Shown piece by piece: positions 18,149 through 27,777 of a stretch of 64,000 bases of DNA. The translations under genes were made by a program, and so were the position numbers. How positions within the stretch are numbered: the stretch's first letter is position 1; each line of letters opens with the position of its first letter. Source of the stretch: Azorhizobium caulinodans ORS 571 (lineage in GTDB: Bacteria > Pseudomonadota > Alphaproteobacteria > Rhizobiales > Xanthobacteraceae). The DNA is taken from contig NC_009937.1 in NCBI RefSeq assembly GCF_000010525.1, forward strand, positions 5,050,001 to 5,114,000, written 5' to 3'. Under the pieces are notes generated by a model. It did no database searches. It was not told the DNA's origin and saw nothing but the letters and a program-made list of their open reading frames with translations.

Positions 18149-18847
18149 ATGGCGCGGCGGGCACAGATGGGCACACTTCGTTGGATCGCACGGATCGTCA
18201 TCGGGCTCGTTGCGATCCCTCTCGTCCTGTCCATCCTCTACACCGTGGTGAACCCGGTCTCGACTCTGATGATCGGCCGCTGGCTCACCGGGCAGCGGGT
18301 GGAGCGCGTCTGGACACCCATCGAGCGCATGTCGCCCATCCTCGTGCGCACGGTCATCGCCTCCGAGGATGCCCGCTTCTGCCAGCACTGGGGCGTGGAC
18401 ATCGGCGAGATCCGGGCGGCGCTCGCCCGCGCCGACGACGACGTGGACGAGGCACGCGGCGCCTCCACCATTCCCATGCAGGTGGCCAAGAACCTGTTCC
18501 TCTGGCCCGGCCGCTCTTTCATCCGCAAGGGCATGGAGCTGCCGCTGGCGCTCTGGATCGACCTCGTGCTCTCCAAGCGCCGGCTGATGGAGATCTATCT
18601 CAACATCGCCGAGTGGGGGCCGAACGGCGAATTCGGTGTTGAGGCCGGCGCTGAACGCGCCTTTCGCAAGAGCGCGGCGCAGGTCACGGCGCCCGAGGCG
18701 GCGCTTCTGGCGGTGATGCTGCCGAACCCCATCCGCCGCGATGCCGGCCGTCCCTCTGCCGGCGTCCAGCGCCTTGCCGCGCGGCTGGACCGGCGTGTCG
18801 ATCAGGAAGGCCCGGAGATCGTCTCCTGCCTGGGGCTTGCACGCTGA
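18149..18847 (+). CDS. mtgA: Monofunctional biosynthetic peptidoglycan transglycosylase
   Basis: The 232-residue protein has one N-terminal membrane anchor ([22 protein letters not shown]) and a single GT51 glycosyltransferase domain. Conserved blocks are visible: [15 protein letters not shown] with the catalytic glutamate, [37 protein letters not shown] and [20 protein letters not shown]. Such enzymes polymerise lipid II into glycan strands but have no transpeptidase domain. AGGAGG lies 5 nt before the ATG at 18149, which settles the start. It is divergent from ispA, whose product feeds undecaprenyl phosphate, the lipid carrier used here. Confidence 0.93.
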   Translation: MARRAQMGTLRWIARIVIGLVAIPLVLSILYTVVNPVSTLMIGRWLTGQRVERVWTPIERMSPILVRTVIASEDARFCQHWGVDIGEIRAALARADDDVDEARGASTIPMQVAKNLFLWPGRSFIRKGMELPLALWIDLVLSKRRLMEIYLNIAEWGPNGEFGVEAGAERAFRKSAAQVTAPEAALLAVMLPNPIRRDAGRPSAGVQRLAARLDRRVDQEGPEIVSCLGLAR

Positions 18848-18924
18848 GGTCCCGAAGCTGCATCTGTGTCTTGATCCTGCCGCTCTCGCTCGCCAGAAGA
18901 GGGCTTCACCCCGCGAGGAGCCCC

Positions 18925-19539
18925 ATGACCGAACCCGCATCCGGCCAGACGCCACCGCTTCCCCCTGCCGCGCCCAAGCCGAAGATGGGCCTCGGCATGA
19001 AGCTGGCGCTGGAGATGGGACCGCTGGCCCTGTTCTTTGCCGGCAATTCCTATGGCGGGATCTATGTGGCGACCGGCGTCTTCATGGTGGCGACCGCTGC
19101 CGCGCTGCTCGCCATGTGGGTGCTGGCACGAAAGATCGCGGTGATGCCGCTGGTCTCGGCCATCGTCGTCATGGTGTTCGGCACGCTGACGCTGGTGCTG
19201 CAGGACGACCATTTCATCAAGATCAAGCCGACGCTCGTGAACGCCCTATTCGGCGCGCTGCTGCTGGGCGGGCTCGTCTTCCGCAAGCCGCTCCTGCCTT
19301 ACGTGCTCGACGGCATGGTGAAGCTCACCGATGAGGGCTGGCGCATCCTCACCATCCGCTGGGGTGTGTTCTTCCTCGTCATGGCGGTGCTGAACGAGGT
19401 GGTCTGGCGCTCGGTCTCCACCGACACCTGGGTCAACTTCAAGACCTTCGGCTACCTGCCGCTCACCTTCCTGTTCGCCATGGCGCAGGCCCCGCTCATG
19501 GCCCGTCATGAGGCCAAGCCGGCCGAAGGCGAGGCGTAA
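18925..19539 (+). CDS. yciB: Inner-membrane protein YciB (septation protein A / IspZ family)
   Basis: The 204-residue protein has a short proline-rich cytoplasmic start, then five or six hydrophobic helices. Family-typical segments are LALEMGPLALFFAGNS, KIKPTLVNALFG and LNEVVWRSVSTDTWVNFK. YciB homologues act in cell-envelope maintenance and interact with elongation and division proteins in enterobacteria; the exact molecular role is unsettled. The ATG at 18925 follows CGAGGAG; the longer frame back to 18871 has no signal or resemblance. It converges with ccmG with only 3 bp between the stop codons, an arrangement I recall as common in Hyphomicrobiales. Confidence 0.9.
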   Translation: MTEPASGQTPPLPPAAPKPKMGLGMKLALEMGPLALFFAGNSYGGIYVATGVFMVATAAALLAMWVLARKIAVMPLVSAIVVMVFGTLTLVLQDDHFIKIKPTLVNALFGALLLGGLVFRKPLLPYVLDGMVKLTDEGWRILTIRWGVFFLVMAVLNEVVWRSVSTDTWVNFKTFGYLPLTFLFAMAQAPLMARHEAKPAEGEA

Positions 19540-19542
19540 TCC

Positions 19543-20133
19543 TCAGGCCGCCGGCTTGCCGCTGAGCCGCTCGATGAGCGGCATCAGCTGCTCGCGGACC
19601 GTCTGCTCCGAGAGCGGGCCGACGAACTTCTGCGCGATGGTGCCGTCGGGGGCGAGCACGAAGGTCTCCGGCACGCCATAGACGCCCCAGTCGATGGCGG
19701 AACGGCCGGAGGCATCCACCCCCACCGCCGCATAAGGCAGGCCGAAGGTGCCAAGGAAGCGCCGGGCATTGTCCGGCTGGTCCTTGTAATTGAGCCCGAC
19801 CAGCAGGATGCGCGGATCGCGCGAAAGCCCCATCAGCACGGGATGCTCCTCCCGGCAGGGCACGCACCAGGACGCCCAGACGTTGACCAACGCCACCTTG
19901 CCCTTGAGCTGGGCCGAGGTGATGCCCGGCACGGGACCGGACGAACCCGACAGTCCGGCAAGGGGCTGGAGGTCGATGGCGGGCGCCGCCTTGCCCACCA
20001 GCGCCGAGGGGATGCGCGAGGGGTCGCCCGCGAACAGCCGCACGAAGAAGAGGGCGGCGAGCGCGAGGAACACCGCCAGAGGCAGGATGACGAAGAGGGG
20101 CCGGCGGCGGCGCGGCGTTTCAGGCGTCGTCAT
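19543..20133 (-). CDS. ccmG: Periplasmic thiol:disulphide oxidoreductase CcmG/DsbE
   Basis: The 196-residue protein has one N-terminal membrane anchor (LFVILPLAVFLALAALFFV) and a periplasmic thioredoxin fold with the active site WCVPC within VNVWASWCVPCREEHPVL. The downstream VYGVPETFVLAPDG contains the cis-proline loop typical of CcmG. It reduces apocytochrome c or CcmH cysteines so that haem can be attached. It is the last gene of the ccmC-ccmD-ccmG run; its start codon lies 3 bp after the ccmD stop, so translational coupling is likely. Confidence 0.95.
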   Translation of the reverse strand: MTTPETPRRRRPLFVILPLAVFLALAALFFVRLFAGDPSRIPSALVGKAAPAIDLQPLAGLSGSSGPVPGITSAQLKGKVALVNVWASWCVPCREEHPVLMGLSRDPRILLVGLNYKDQPDNARRFLGTFGLPYAAVGVDASGRSAIDWGVYGVPETFVLAPDGTIAQKFVGPLSEQTVREQLMPLIERLSGKPAA

Positions 20134-20136
20134 GCC

Positions 20137-20292
20137 TCACCCCCGCTGGGCCCGGCGGCGGATGCCGCGGGCTTCCAGTTCCTTGAGCGCCCGGCGCTGG
20201 GCGCGGTTGTCGAGGATCAGCGCCAGCGTCAGCCCGCCGAGGCCGAGAATGGCGACGCCATAGGCCGCCCCGATGAAGAGGTCGTAATTCAT
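20137..20292 (-). CDS. ccmD: Haem exporter protein CcmD, 51 residues
   Basis: This very short gene reads MNYDLFIGAAYGVAILGLGG then a leucine-rich helix and a basic tail (LDNRAQRRALKELEARGIRR...). One membrane helix followed by a charged cytoplasmic tail is the standard CcmD layout. In the known system CcmD stabilises the CcmABC-CcmE complex and helps release holo-CcmE. The start lies 1 bp past the ccmC stop codon and the stop lies 3 bp before ccmG, so the three are tightly coupled. Its size and position leave little doubt despite the low sequence conservation of the family. Confidence 0.88.
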   Translation of the reverse strand: MNYDLFIGAAYGVAILGLGGLTLALILDNRAQRRALKELEARGIRRRAQRG

Positions 20293-20293
20293 C

Positions 20294-21025
20294 TCAGGCG
20301 CCGTCCCGCGCGGCCGCCCGCGCCTCGAGGGCCTGCACGCGTCGGCGCAGGATTTCCGTGCGCATCGCCAGCATGTGCAGAGCCAGGAAAAGCAAAGTGA
20401 AGCCGGTGGCGCAGGTGAGCAGCGGCCAGAGCAGGCTGCCGTCGATGGTGGAGCCGCCCATGCGGAACACCGAGGCCGGCTGGTGCAGCGTGTTCCACCA
20501 GTCCACGGAGAACTTCACGATGGGCACGTTGATGAAGCCCACCAGCGTCAGCACGGCGGCGGCGCGGCCGGCGCGGTTGGGATCATCGATGGCCGCGCGC
20601 AGGGCCATCACGCCCAGATAGAGCAGGAACAGCACAAGCACGGAGGTGAGGCGCGCGTCCCACACCCAGTAAGTGCCCCACATGGGCCGCCCCCACAGGG
20701 CGCCGGTGATGAGGCACAGGCAGGTGAAGGTGGCACCGACCGGGGCCAGCGCCTTGTGCGCCACGTCCGCCAGCGGATGGCGCCACACCAGCACGCCCAG
20801 CGAGGACATGGCCATCAGCGAATAGCCGAACATGGCGAGCCAGGCGAAGGGCACGTGGATGTACATGATCCGCACCGTCTCACCCTGCTGGTAGTCCGGC
20901 GGCGCGCGGAAGGCGAGGAACAGGCCGGCGGCCAGCACCACCACCGCCGCCCAGCTGAGCCAGGGCAGGACGCGGTCGGAGAGCCAGACGAAACGGGTCG
21001 GGTTGGCAAGCGCGAGAATTCCCAT
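20294..21025 (-). CDS. ccmC: Haem transporter subunit CcmC
   Basis: The 243-residue membrane protein has about six helices and the tryptophan-rich haem-handling motif WGTYWVWDARLT, together with histidines in the flanking periplasmic loops (YIHVPFAW, NTLHQPAS). CcmC loads haem onto CcmE in the periplasm. The ATG at 21025 has GAGG upstream; the frame is open to 21061 but that extension adds nothing recognisable. ccmA and ccmB, normally directly upstream, are separated from it here by the oppositely oriented gene at 21175-21540. Confidence 0.95.
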   Translation of the reverse strand: MGILALANPTRFVWLSDRVLPWLSWAAVVVLAAGLFLAFRAPPDYQQGETVRIMYIHVPFAWLAMFGYSLMAMSSLGVLVWRHPLADVAHKALAPVGATFTCLCLITGALWGRPMWGTYWVWDARLTSVLVLFLLYLGVMALRAAIDDPNRAGRAAAVLTLVGFINVPIVKFSVDWWNTLHQPASVFRMGGSTIDGSLLWPLLTCATGFTLLFLALHMLAMRTEILRRRVQALEARAAARDGA

Positions 21026-21124
21026 GGGCCTCGCTTCTAATGGGGAACGCGCGGCGCGCAAACTGGGACGCTTCGGCGCGAGGGAAATGCTTCCACTGCG
21101 GAACCTTCCGTAAGTGGCTAAAAA

Positions 21125-21157
21125 TCTCTTGTCTTGCTAGAAGTTGCCGACAAGAGA
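21125..21157. promoter_or_regulatory. Inverted repeat TCTCTTGTC-N15-GACAAGAGA before the 121-residue gene
   Basis: A perfect 9-bp inverted repeat (21125-21133 and 21149-21157) with a 15-nt centre lies 18 nt before the ATG at 21175. The position suits an operator or a leader hairpin. Which of the two it is cannot be told from sequence. Confidence 0.5.
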
Positions 21158-21174
21158 CTGGTTTCGGGGGGACA

Positions 21175-21540
21175 ATGCCGGTCATCACGCTGCCGATCGG
21201 CGCGCCCTTTCAGGAGGCCGCCGTCAATACCGCGCACATCTTCTGCGCCGCGCCGGACGCGGAAAATCCTGACAGATCAAACCTGTTCATCCATGCGGTG
21301 GGCCAGCCGGCACTTCTGGTCGAGCTGCCGCTGGAGACGCTCGCAGAACGTCTCGGTGACGATTTCGTGAGGCTCGACGTGGCCGGAGCCGAGGGGGTCG
21401 CCAACTACCTCAGCCGCAGCCACTGGGTCAGCATCGCCCCGCATCCCGAGACGCCGGACGTGACGCAGGTGGACTATCGCTACGCCTTCGTCCTTGTGAA
21501 GGGCGCCATGGACGCGGTGATCGCCCGCCTCACCCCCTGA
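21175..21540 (+). CDS. Protein of unknown function, 121 residues
   Basis: I do not recognise the family. The product starts MPVITLPIGAPFQEAAVNTA, has no signal peptide or membrane helix, and is a mixed alpha/beta acidic protein ending YRYAFVLVKGAMDAVIARLTP. A GGGGGG tract lies just before the ATG at 21175; the frame is open upstream to 21040 but that part is basic and cysteine-rich, unlike the rest. It stands on the plus strand between ccmB and ccmC, which are both on the minus strand, so it splits an operon that is normally continuous. Codon use looks like its neighbours. Confidence 0.65.
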   Translation: MPVITLPIGAPFQEAAVNTAHIFCAAPDAENPDRSNLFIHAVGQPALLVELPLETLAERLGDDFVRLDVAGAEGVANYLSRSHWVSIAPHPETPDVTQVDYRYAFVLVKGAMDAVIARLTP

Positions 21541-21552
21541 TCGCCGCCCGCC

Positions 21553-22221
21553 TCAACGCCCGGTCCGGAGCGCTGCGGCCGCCGCGACCGGCCCCAGCAC
21601 CAGCGCGAACAGCGTCAGCCCGATGAGGATGCGGAACGGCGTGCCGAAGGGCACGGGGCCAGTGATGGCGGCGCTGGTAGCCGAAACCGCGAAGATCAGC
21701 ACCGGGATGGCCAGCGGCAGCACCAGCACCGCGATCAGCAGGCCGCCGCGCCGGAAGGCGCCGGAGAAGGCCGCGCCGATCAGGCCCAGCGCCGTCACCG
21801 CCGGCGTGCCCACGAGCAGCGTCAGCACCACCGCGCCGATGGCCTGAGGGTCGAGGTTCAGCATCAGCGCCAGCACGGGGGATGCCAGCACCAGTGGCAG
21901 GCCGGTGGCGAGCCAATGGGCGAGCCCCTTGGCGGCGGTGACGAGCTCCAGCGGCAAGGCGGACAGGGACAGGGCGTCCAGCGAGCCGTCCTCCACATCC
22001 GCGGCGAACAGCCGCTCCAGCCCGATGAGGCTCGCCAGCAGCGCGCCGATCCACAGCACTGCCGGTCCGATTCGCGCCAGCAAGGCGAGATCGGGCCCGA
22101 CGGCGAACGGCATGATCGTCACCACCGAGAGAAAGAAGACGACGCCCAGCCCGGCGCCGCCGCCCGAGCGCAACGCCAGTTTCAGATCGCGCCGCACGAT
22201 GGCGAGGAAAGCGGACGTCAT
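21553..22221 (-). CDS. ccmB: Haem exporter membrane subunit CcmB
   Basis: The 222-residue protein has six hydrophobic helices and the CcmB opening FLAIVRRDLKLALRSGGGAG, with GLERLFAADVEDGSLDAL in the first cytoplasmic loop, where it contacts the CcmA ATPase. CcmAB is the ABC module that drives release of haem-loaded CcmE. GGAG lies about 10 nt before the ATG at 22221. Between ccmA and this gene lies the palindromic repeat copy B, and its stop codon is 12 bp from the converging unknown gene. Confidence 0.93.
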   Translation of the reverse strand: MTSAFLAIVRRDLKLALRSGGGAGLGVVFFLSVVTIMPFAVGPDLALLARIGPAVLWIGALLASLIGLERLFAADVEDGSLDALSLSALPLELVTAAKGLAHWLATGLPLVLASPVLALMLNLDPQAIGAVVLTLLVGTPAVTALGLIGAAFSGAFRRGGLLIAVLVLPLAIPVLIFAVSATSAAITGPVPFGTPFRILIGLTLFALVLGPVAAAAALRTGR

Positions 22222-22268
22222 GCACGGATGCTCCGGAGGGTGGGACCGCGGAGCCTGCACCCGGCCGA

Positions 22269-22390
22269 GCCCCCTCCCCGCCCCTCCCCCGCAAGCGGGA
22301 GAGGGAGCCTGTTGTGCAAGCGGCGCGGGCCGGCGTCGTTGGCCGGAGGCAAAGCCCTCTCCCGCTTGCGGGGGAGGGTTGGGAGGGGGC
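22269..22390. repeat. Paired-hairpin intergenic repeat, copy B
   Basis: A 122-bp element with ends GCCCCCTCCC (22269-22278) and GGGAGGGGGC (22381-22390). Inside each end is a hairpin built on CCCTCCCCCGCAAGCGGGAGAGGG (left) and CCCTCTCCCGCTTGCGGGGGAGGG (right). It shares end sequences and hairpin plan with copies at 15430 and 48512 but not the central segment. It lies inside the ccmA-ccmB intergenic space. Confidence 0.85.
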
Positions 22391-22435
22391 AGACCGGGCG
22401 CATCACTACGTTCATCTGAAGAGCCAACACCCCCA

Positions 22436-23101
22436 TCACGCCCCTCCCGTCGCCGCCTTGCCGAGGCGCAATTCGGAGACGTTCGGCCCGAAGTCGAGGG
22501 GCGTATGCGTCGCGGCCAGGATGAGGCCGCCGCAGGACAGATGGTCGCGGGCCAGCTCCGCGAAGCGCGCCTGCGCCGTCACGTCGAGCGCCGTGGTCGG
22601 CTCGTCCAGCACCCACAACAGCCGTTTCGACACCAGCAACCGCGCGATGGCGAGGCGGCGCTTCTGGCCTGCGGAGAGCACCGAGGCCGGCAGGCGATCG
22701 AGGCCGCCGAGGCCCACCTCCTCCAGCGCATCAGCCGGCGAAAGACCCGTCGCGCCCAGCACATCGCGCCAGAAGGACAGGTTCTCGCGCACCGAGAGCG
22801 CCCCCTTCAGCGCGTCGTCATGGCCGAGGTAGTGAAGCTGCTCCTTGAGGGAGAGATCGGGATCCGTTCCGCGCAGCGCGACGTTGCCTTCCGTAGGGGT
22901 CAGGAGCCCCGCGACGATGCGCAGGAGCGAGGACTTTCCGGCACCGTTTGGACCGACCACGATAAGTGCATGGCCGGCCTGCATTTCGAACGACAAACGT
23001 GAGAAAAGTTTCCGTTGTCCGCGCTGGCACGAAAGGCCTTGTGCATGAAGGATCGGCGCGGTATTCGCCCCGCCGGCCGAGGGCATTTCAAGTTGGTTCA
23101 T
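22436..23101 (-). CDS. ccmA: Haem exporter ATP-binding subunit CcmA
   Basis: The 221-residue ABC ATPase carries Walker A GPNGAGKSS, the signature LSAGQKRRLAIARL, Walker B LLWVLDEPTTALD and the H-loop histidine in ATHTPLD. CcmA with CcmB powers the cytochrome c maturation system I. It is the first gene of the ccm cluster and is divergent from acnA, an arrangement I recall as widespread in Hyphomicrobiales. Its stop is 214 bp from the ccmB start, a gap enlarged by the repeat element. Confidence 0.95.
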   Translation of the reverse strand: MNQLEMPSAGGANTAPILHAQGLSCQRGQRKLFSRLSFEMQAGHALIVVGPNGAGKSSLLRIVAGLLTPTEGNVALRGTDPDLSLKEQLHYLGHDDALKGALSVRENLSFWRDVLGATGLSPADALEEVGLGGLDRLPASVLSAGQKRRLAIARLLVSKRLLWVLDEPTTALDVTAQARFAELARDHLSCGGLILAATHTPLDFGPNVSELRLGKAATGGA

Positions 23102-23118
23102 TTAAGTCTTCTTACCCA

Positions 23119-23147
23119 ATGACCGCCGTTTGAAATCGCTCTATAAA
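23119..23147 (+). promoter_or_regulatory. Candidate sigma-70 promoter for acnA
   Basis: ATGACC at 23119-23124, a 17-nt spacer and TATAAA at 23142-23147 give a reasonable promoter in the 142-bp divergent region between ccmA and acnA. Transcription would start near 23154, about 90 nt before the GTG start of acnA. Confidence 0.5.
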
Positions 23148-23243
23148 GCGCCCTGAACCGCACCGCCCATGGTGTCGGGGTCTGCGTTCCCCGCCCCCTT
23201 GGCGATTTGCGTCGGTCGATCATCGAACCGGAGAAAACGCGCC

Positions 23244-25940
<2,697 letters not shown>

Positions 25941-25986
25941 TCCTGCCGGGCGGATGCGGCCGTGGCCGCTTCCGCCCGTTCTTCCC

Positions 25987-26027
25987 GAAGGCCCCGCCGC
26001 CGGAATGGGCGCTTGCGGGGCCTTCTT
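25987..26027 (+). terminator. Rho-independent terminator of acnA
   Basis: GAAGGCCCCGC (25987-25997) pairs perfectly with GCGGGGCCTTC (26015-26025) around a 17-nt loop, followed by TT. It begins 46 nt after the acnA stop. Confidence 0.75.
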
Positions 26028-26117
26028 GCATCTCACTGCGAAGTGACTCGCCCCGGCGCTGCCCGGCGCCTATGCGTTGACTGGTTCTTCACCACGTCAC
26101 GGCTAAATCCTGCATCC

Positions 26118-26921
26118 ATGACCCACGCCTTCCTTCCGCACCGCCTGCTCTCCGCCTTGCTGATGCTCGCCTGCATCGGCTTCGGCACGCAGGCCATGGC
26201 GGAGGACGCCAAGGCGGACGCGAAGACCAACGCTGCCAACGCCTCCGCCGGCACCGAACTGCCGAAGGCCGTGGTGGAACTCTTCACCAGCCAGGGCTGC
26301 GCCTCCTGCCCGCCCGCCGATGCCCTTCTGGGCGAACTGGCGCGTGATCCGGGCGTGATCTCCCTCACCCTGGCGGTGGACTATTGGGATTATGTCGGCT
26401 GGAAGGACACTCTCGCCCAGCACGGCCATACCCAGCGCCAGCGCGCCTATGCGGACGTGCGCGGCGACCGCAAGATCTACACCCCGCAGATGGTGGTGGA
26501 CGGCACGCAGGCCGCCGTCGGCAGCGACCGGCTGGCGGTGGAGAAGGCGCTGATGAGCGCCAAGGCCGGCGGCTCGGCCCTCATGGTGCCGGTGAAGCTC
26601 TCCCGCGACGGCGACGACCTTCTGGTGGATGTGGGCGCGCTCGCGCAGGCCCCCGGCGCGGAAGTCTGGGCCTGCCCCGTCATCCGCAGCCAGACCGTCT
26701 CGATCGGCCGGGGCGAGAACAGCGGCCGTCAGGTGACCTATACCAACGTGGTGCGCGGCTGGGTCCGCGTCGGCACCTGGGACGGCGATCCGGACACCTT
26801 CAAGGTGCCCGTGAACCAGTTGCGCTTCGAGGGTGCCAATGCCGTGGTGGTGCTGGTCCAGTCCGGCACGTTCGCCGCCCCCGGCGCCATCCTCGGCGCC
26901 GCGACCACCCCCCTGAACTGA
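26118..26921 (+). CDS. DUF1223 family secreted thioredoxin-like protein
   Basis: The 267-residue protein starts with a signal peptide (LLSALLMLACIGFGTQAMA) and continues with a thioredoxin-like domain: VVELFTSQGCASCPPADALL has a CxxC pair at the expected place after the first strand, and YTPQMVVDGTQAAVGSD provides the cis-proline region. DUF1223 proteins are common next to acnA in Hyphomicrobiales as I recall it, and are presumed periplasmic redox proteins, but no reaction has been established. The ATG at 26118 has no strong ribosome binding site. The frame runs upstream to 25962 through the acnA terminator, so the longer version is not credible. Confidence 0.83.
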   Translation: MTHAFLPHRLLSALLMLACIGFGTQAMAEDAKADAKTNAANASAGTELPKAVVELFTSQGCASCPPADALLGELARDPGVISLTLAVDYWDYVGWKDTLAQHGHTQRQRAYADVRGDRKIYTPQMVVDGTQAAVGSDRLAVEKALMSAKAGGSALMVPVKLSRDGDDLLVDVGALAQAPGAEVWACPVIRSQTVSIGRGENSGRQVTYTNVVRGWVRVGTWDGDPDTFKVPVNQLRFEGANAVVVLVQSGTFAAPGAILGAATTPLN

Positions 26922-27017
26922 CCCACCATCCGATCCGGTGTCCGACGCGCCGCACGGCGATGACCTGCGTCGGCGAGCGCCCGGCCTTCCAGCGTCCAGG
27001 CTTCCCAACGCCAGGCA

Positions 27018-27042
27018 ACAAAAAGGCCGCTTGCGCGGCCTT
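27018..27042 (-). terminator. Minus-strand intrinsic terminator of the candidate sRNA
   Basis: Read on the minus strand, AAGGCCGC-GCAA-GCGGCCTT (27042-27023) is a perfect 8-bp stem with a GCAA tetraloop, followed by a U tract (TTTTTGTTG in DNA). No minus-strand protein gene ends here, so it points to an unannotated transcript. Confidence 0.6.
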
Positions 27043-27150
27043 GGAAGTTCAAAATTTGGAAGCGTAGCAGTGACCGGTTCACACCACCCCGGGGGGCTGG
27101 GGGGCTGGGATAGACCGGAGCGGCGGAACCGGCCCTGCTACGGGTATGAA
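27018..27150 (-). ncRNA. Candidate small non-coding RNA
   Basis: On the minus strand, CGTAGCAG (27142-27135) pairs with CTGCTACG (27070-27063), and inside it CCGGTTC pairs with GAACCGG (27080-27074 region), closing a C-rich loop that includes CCCAGCCCCCCAGCCCCCC. A short A/U-rich linker then leads to the intrinsic terminator at 27042-27018. A closed double stem plus a terminator and no reading frame is what an independent sRNA of about 130 nt would look like. The C-rich loop could pair with Shine-Dalgarno sequences. No convincing promoter was identified, and it does not match my memory of SRP RNA, RNase P RNA or tmRNA; 6S RNA cannot be excluded. Confidence 0.4.
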
Positions 27151-27325
27151 GATCGCCCAAGCGATTGTCCCCCGCTTGACCGAAAGGCGGCGAGACTGTG
27201 GTGGGCAGTGACGAGCGCGTGATTACGCCGAAGCTCAAGCTGCGTGGCCCGCGAAGCCGGCTATGCGCCCCCTTGAAAGGCGGTGCTGCCGGGACGATCA
27301 TGGCTGCACCAGCCAAGGAGGCCCG

Positions 27326-27691
27326 ATGGGCGAGATCGAACCCATACACCGTGGCCCGGCCCCCGCGCCAGCGGCACCCGTGACCCCCGCCCCAGCCGTC
27401 GTGACCTTCGACCGCCATGAACTGGACCGCATCCTCAGCCTGTACGGCCGCATGGTCGCGGCCGGCGAATGGCGCGACTACGCCATCGACTTCCTGAAGG
27501 ACCGTGCGGTCTTCTCCATCTTCCGACGCTCCCTCGACGTGGCGCTCTACCGCATCGAGAAGGACCCCAAGCTCGCGCGCCGGCAGGGCGCCTACAGCGT
27601 CGTCTCCCAGACCGGCCTCATCCTGAAGCGCGGACAGGACCTGCCGCGCGTGCTCGCCGTGCTGGAGAAGCCGCTGCGCACGGTGGGCTGA
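27326..27691 (+). CDS. DUF2794 family protein
   Basis: The 121-residue protein has a proline-rich start followed by the compact DUF2794 domain: VTFDRHELDRILSLYGRMVA, EWRDYAIDFLKDRAVFSIFR and VALYRIEKDPKLARRQGAYS. The family is confined to alphaproteobacteria as far as I know and has no assigned function; it is cytoplasmic with no signal peptide. AAGGAGG lies 4 nt before the ATG at 27326, which fixes the start. It follows acnA-DUF1223 and precedes polA. Confidence 0.85.
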   Translation: MGEIEPIHRGPAPAPAAPVTPAPAVVTFDRHELDRILSLYGRMVAAGEWRDYAIDFLKDRAVFSIFRRSLDVALYRIEKDPKLARRQGAYSVVSQTGLILKRGQDLPRVLAVLEKPLRTVG

Positions 27692-27777
27692 AGCGGCAGG
27701 AAGCGGGGTCTGCCGGGGAAGGGTTGTTCCTGCGGCGGGGGTCGGGCATCGTGCGCGCCGCATCAACGGATGGCCCA

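Noticed and set aside
27018-27150. Naming the candidate RNA as SRP RNA, RNase P RNA or 6S RNA
   Set aside because: The SRP tetraloop segment and the RNase P core motifs are absent, and the 6S bubble pattern cannot be verified by eye, so it is left unnamed.
27061-27325. Riboswitch for the DUF2794 gene on the plus strand
   Set aside because: The stem would also fold on the plus strand, but I recognise no aptamer consensus there and the only terminator with a T tract points the other way.
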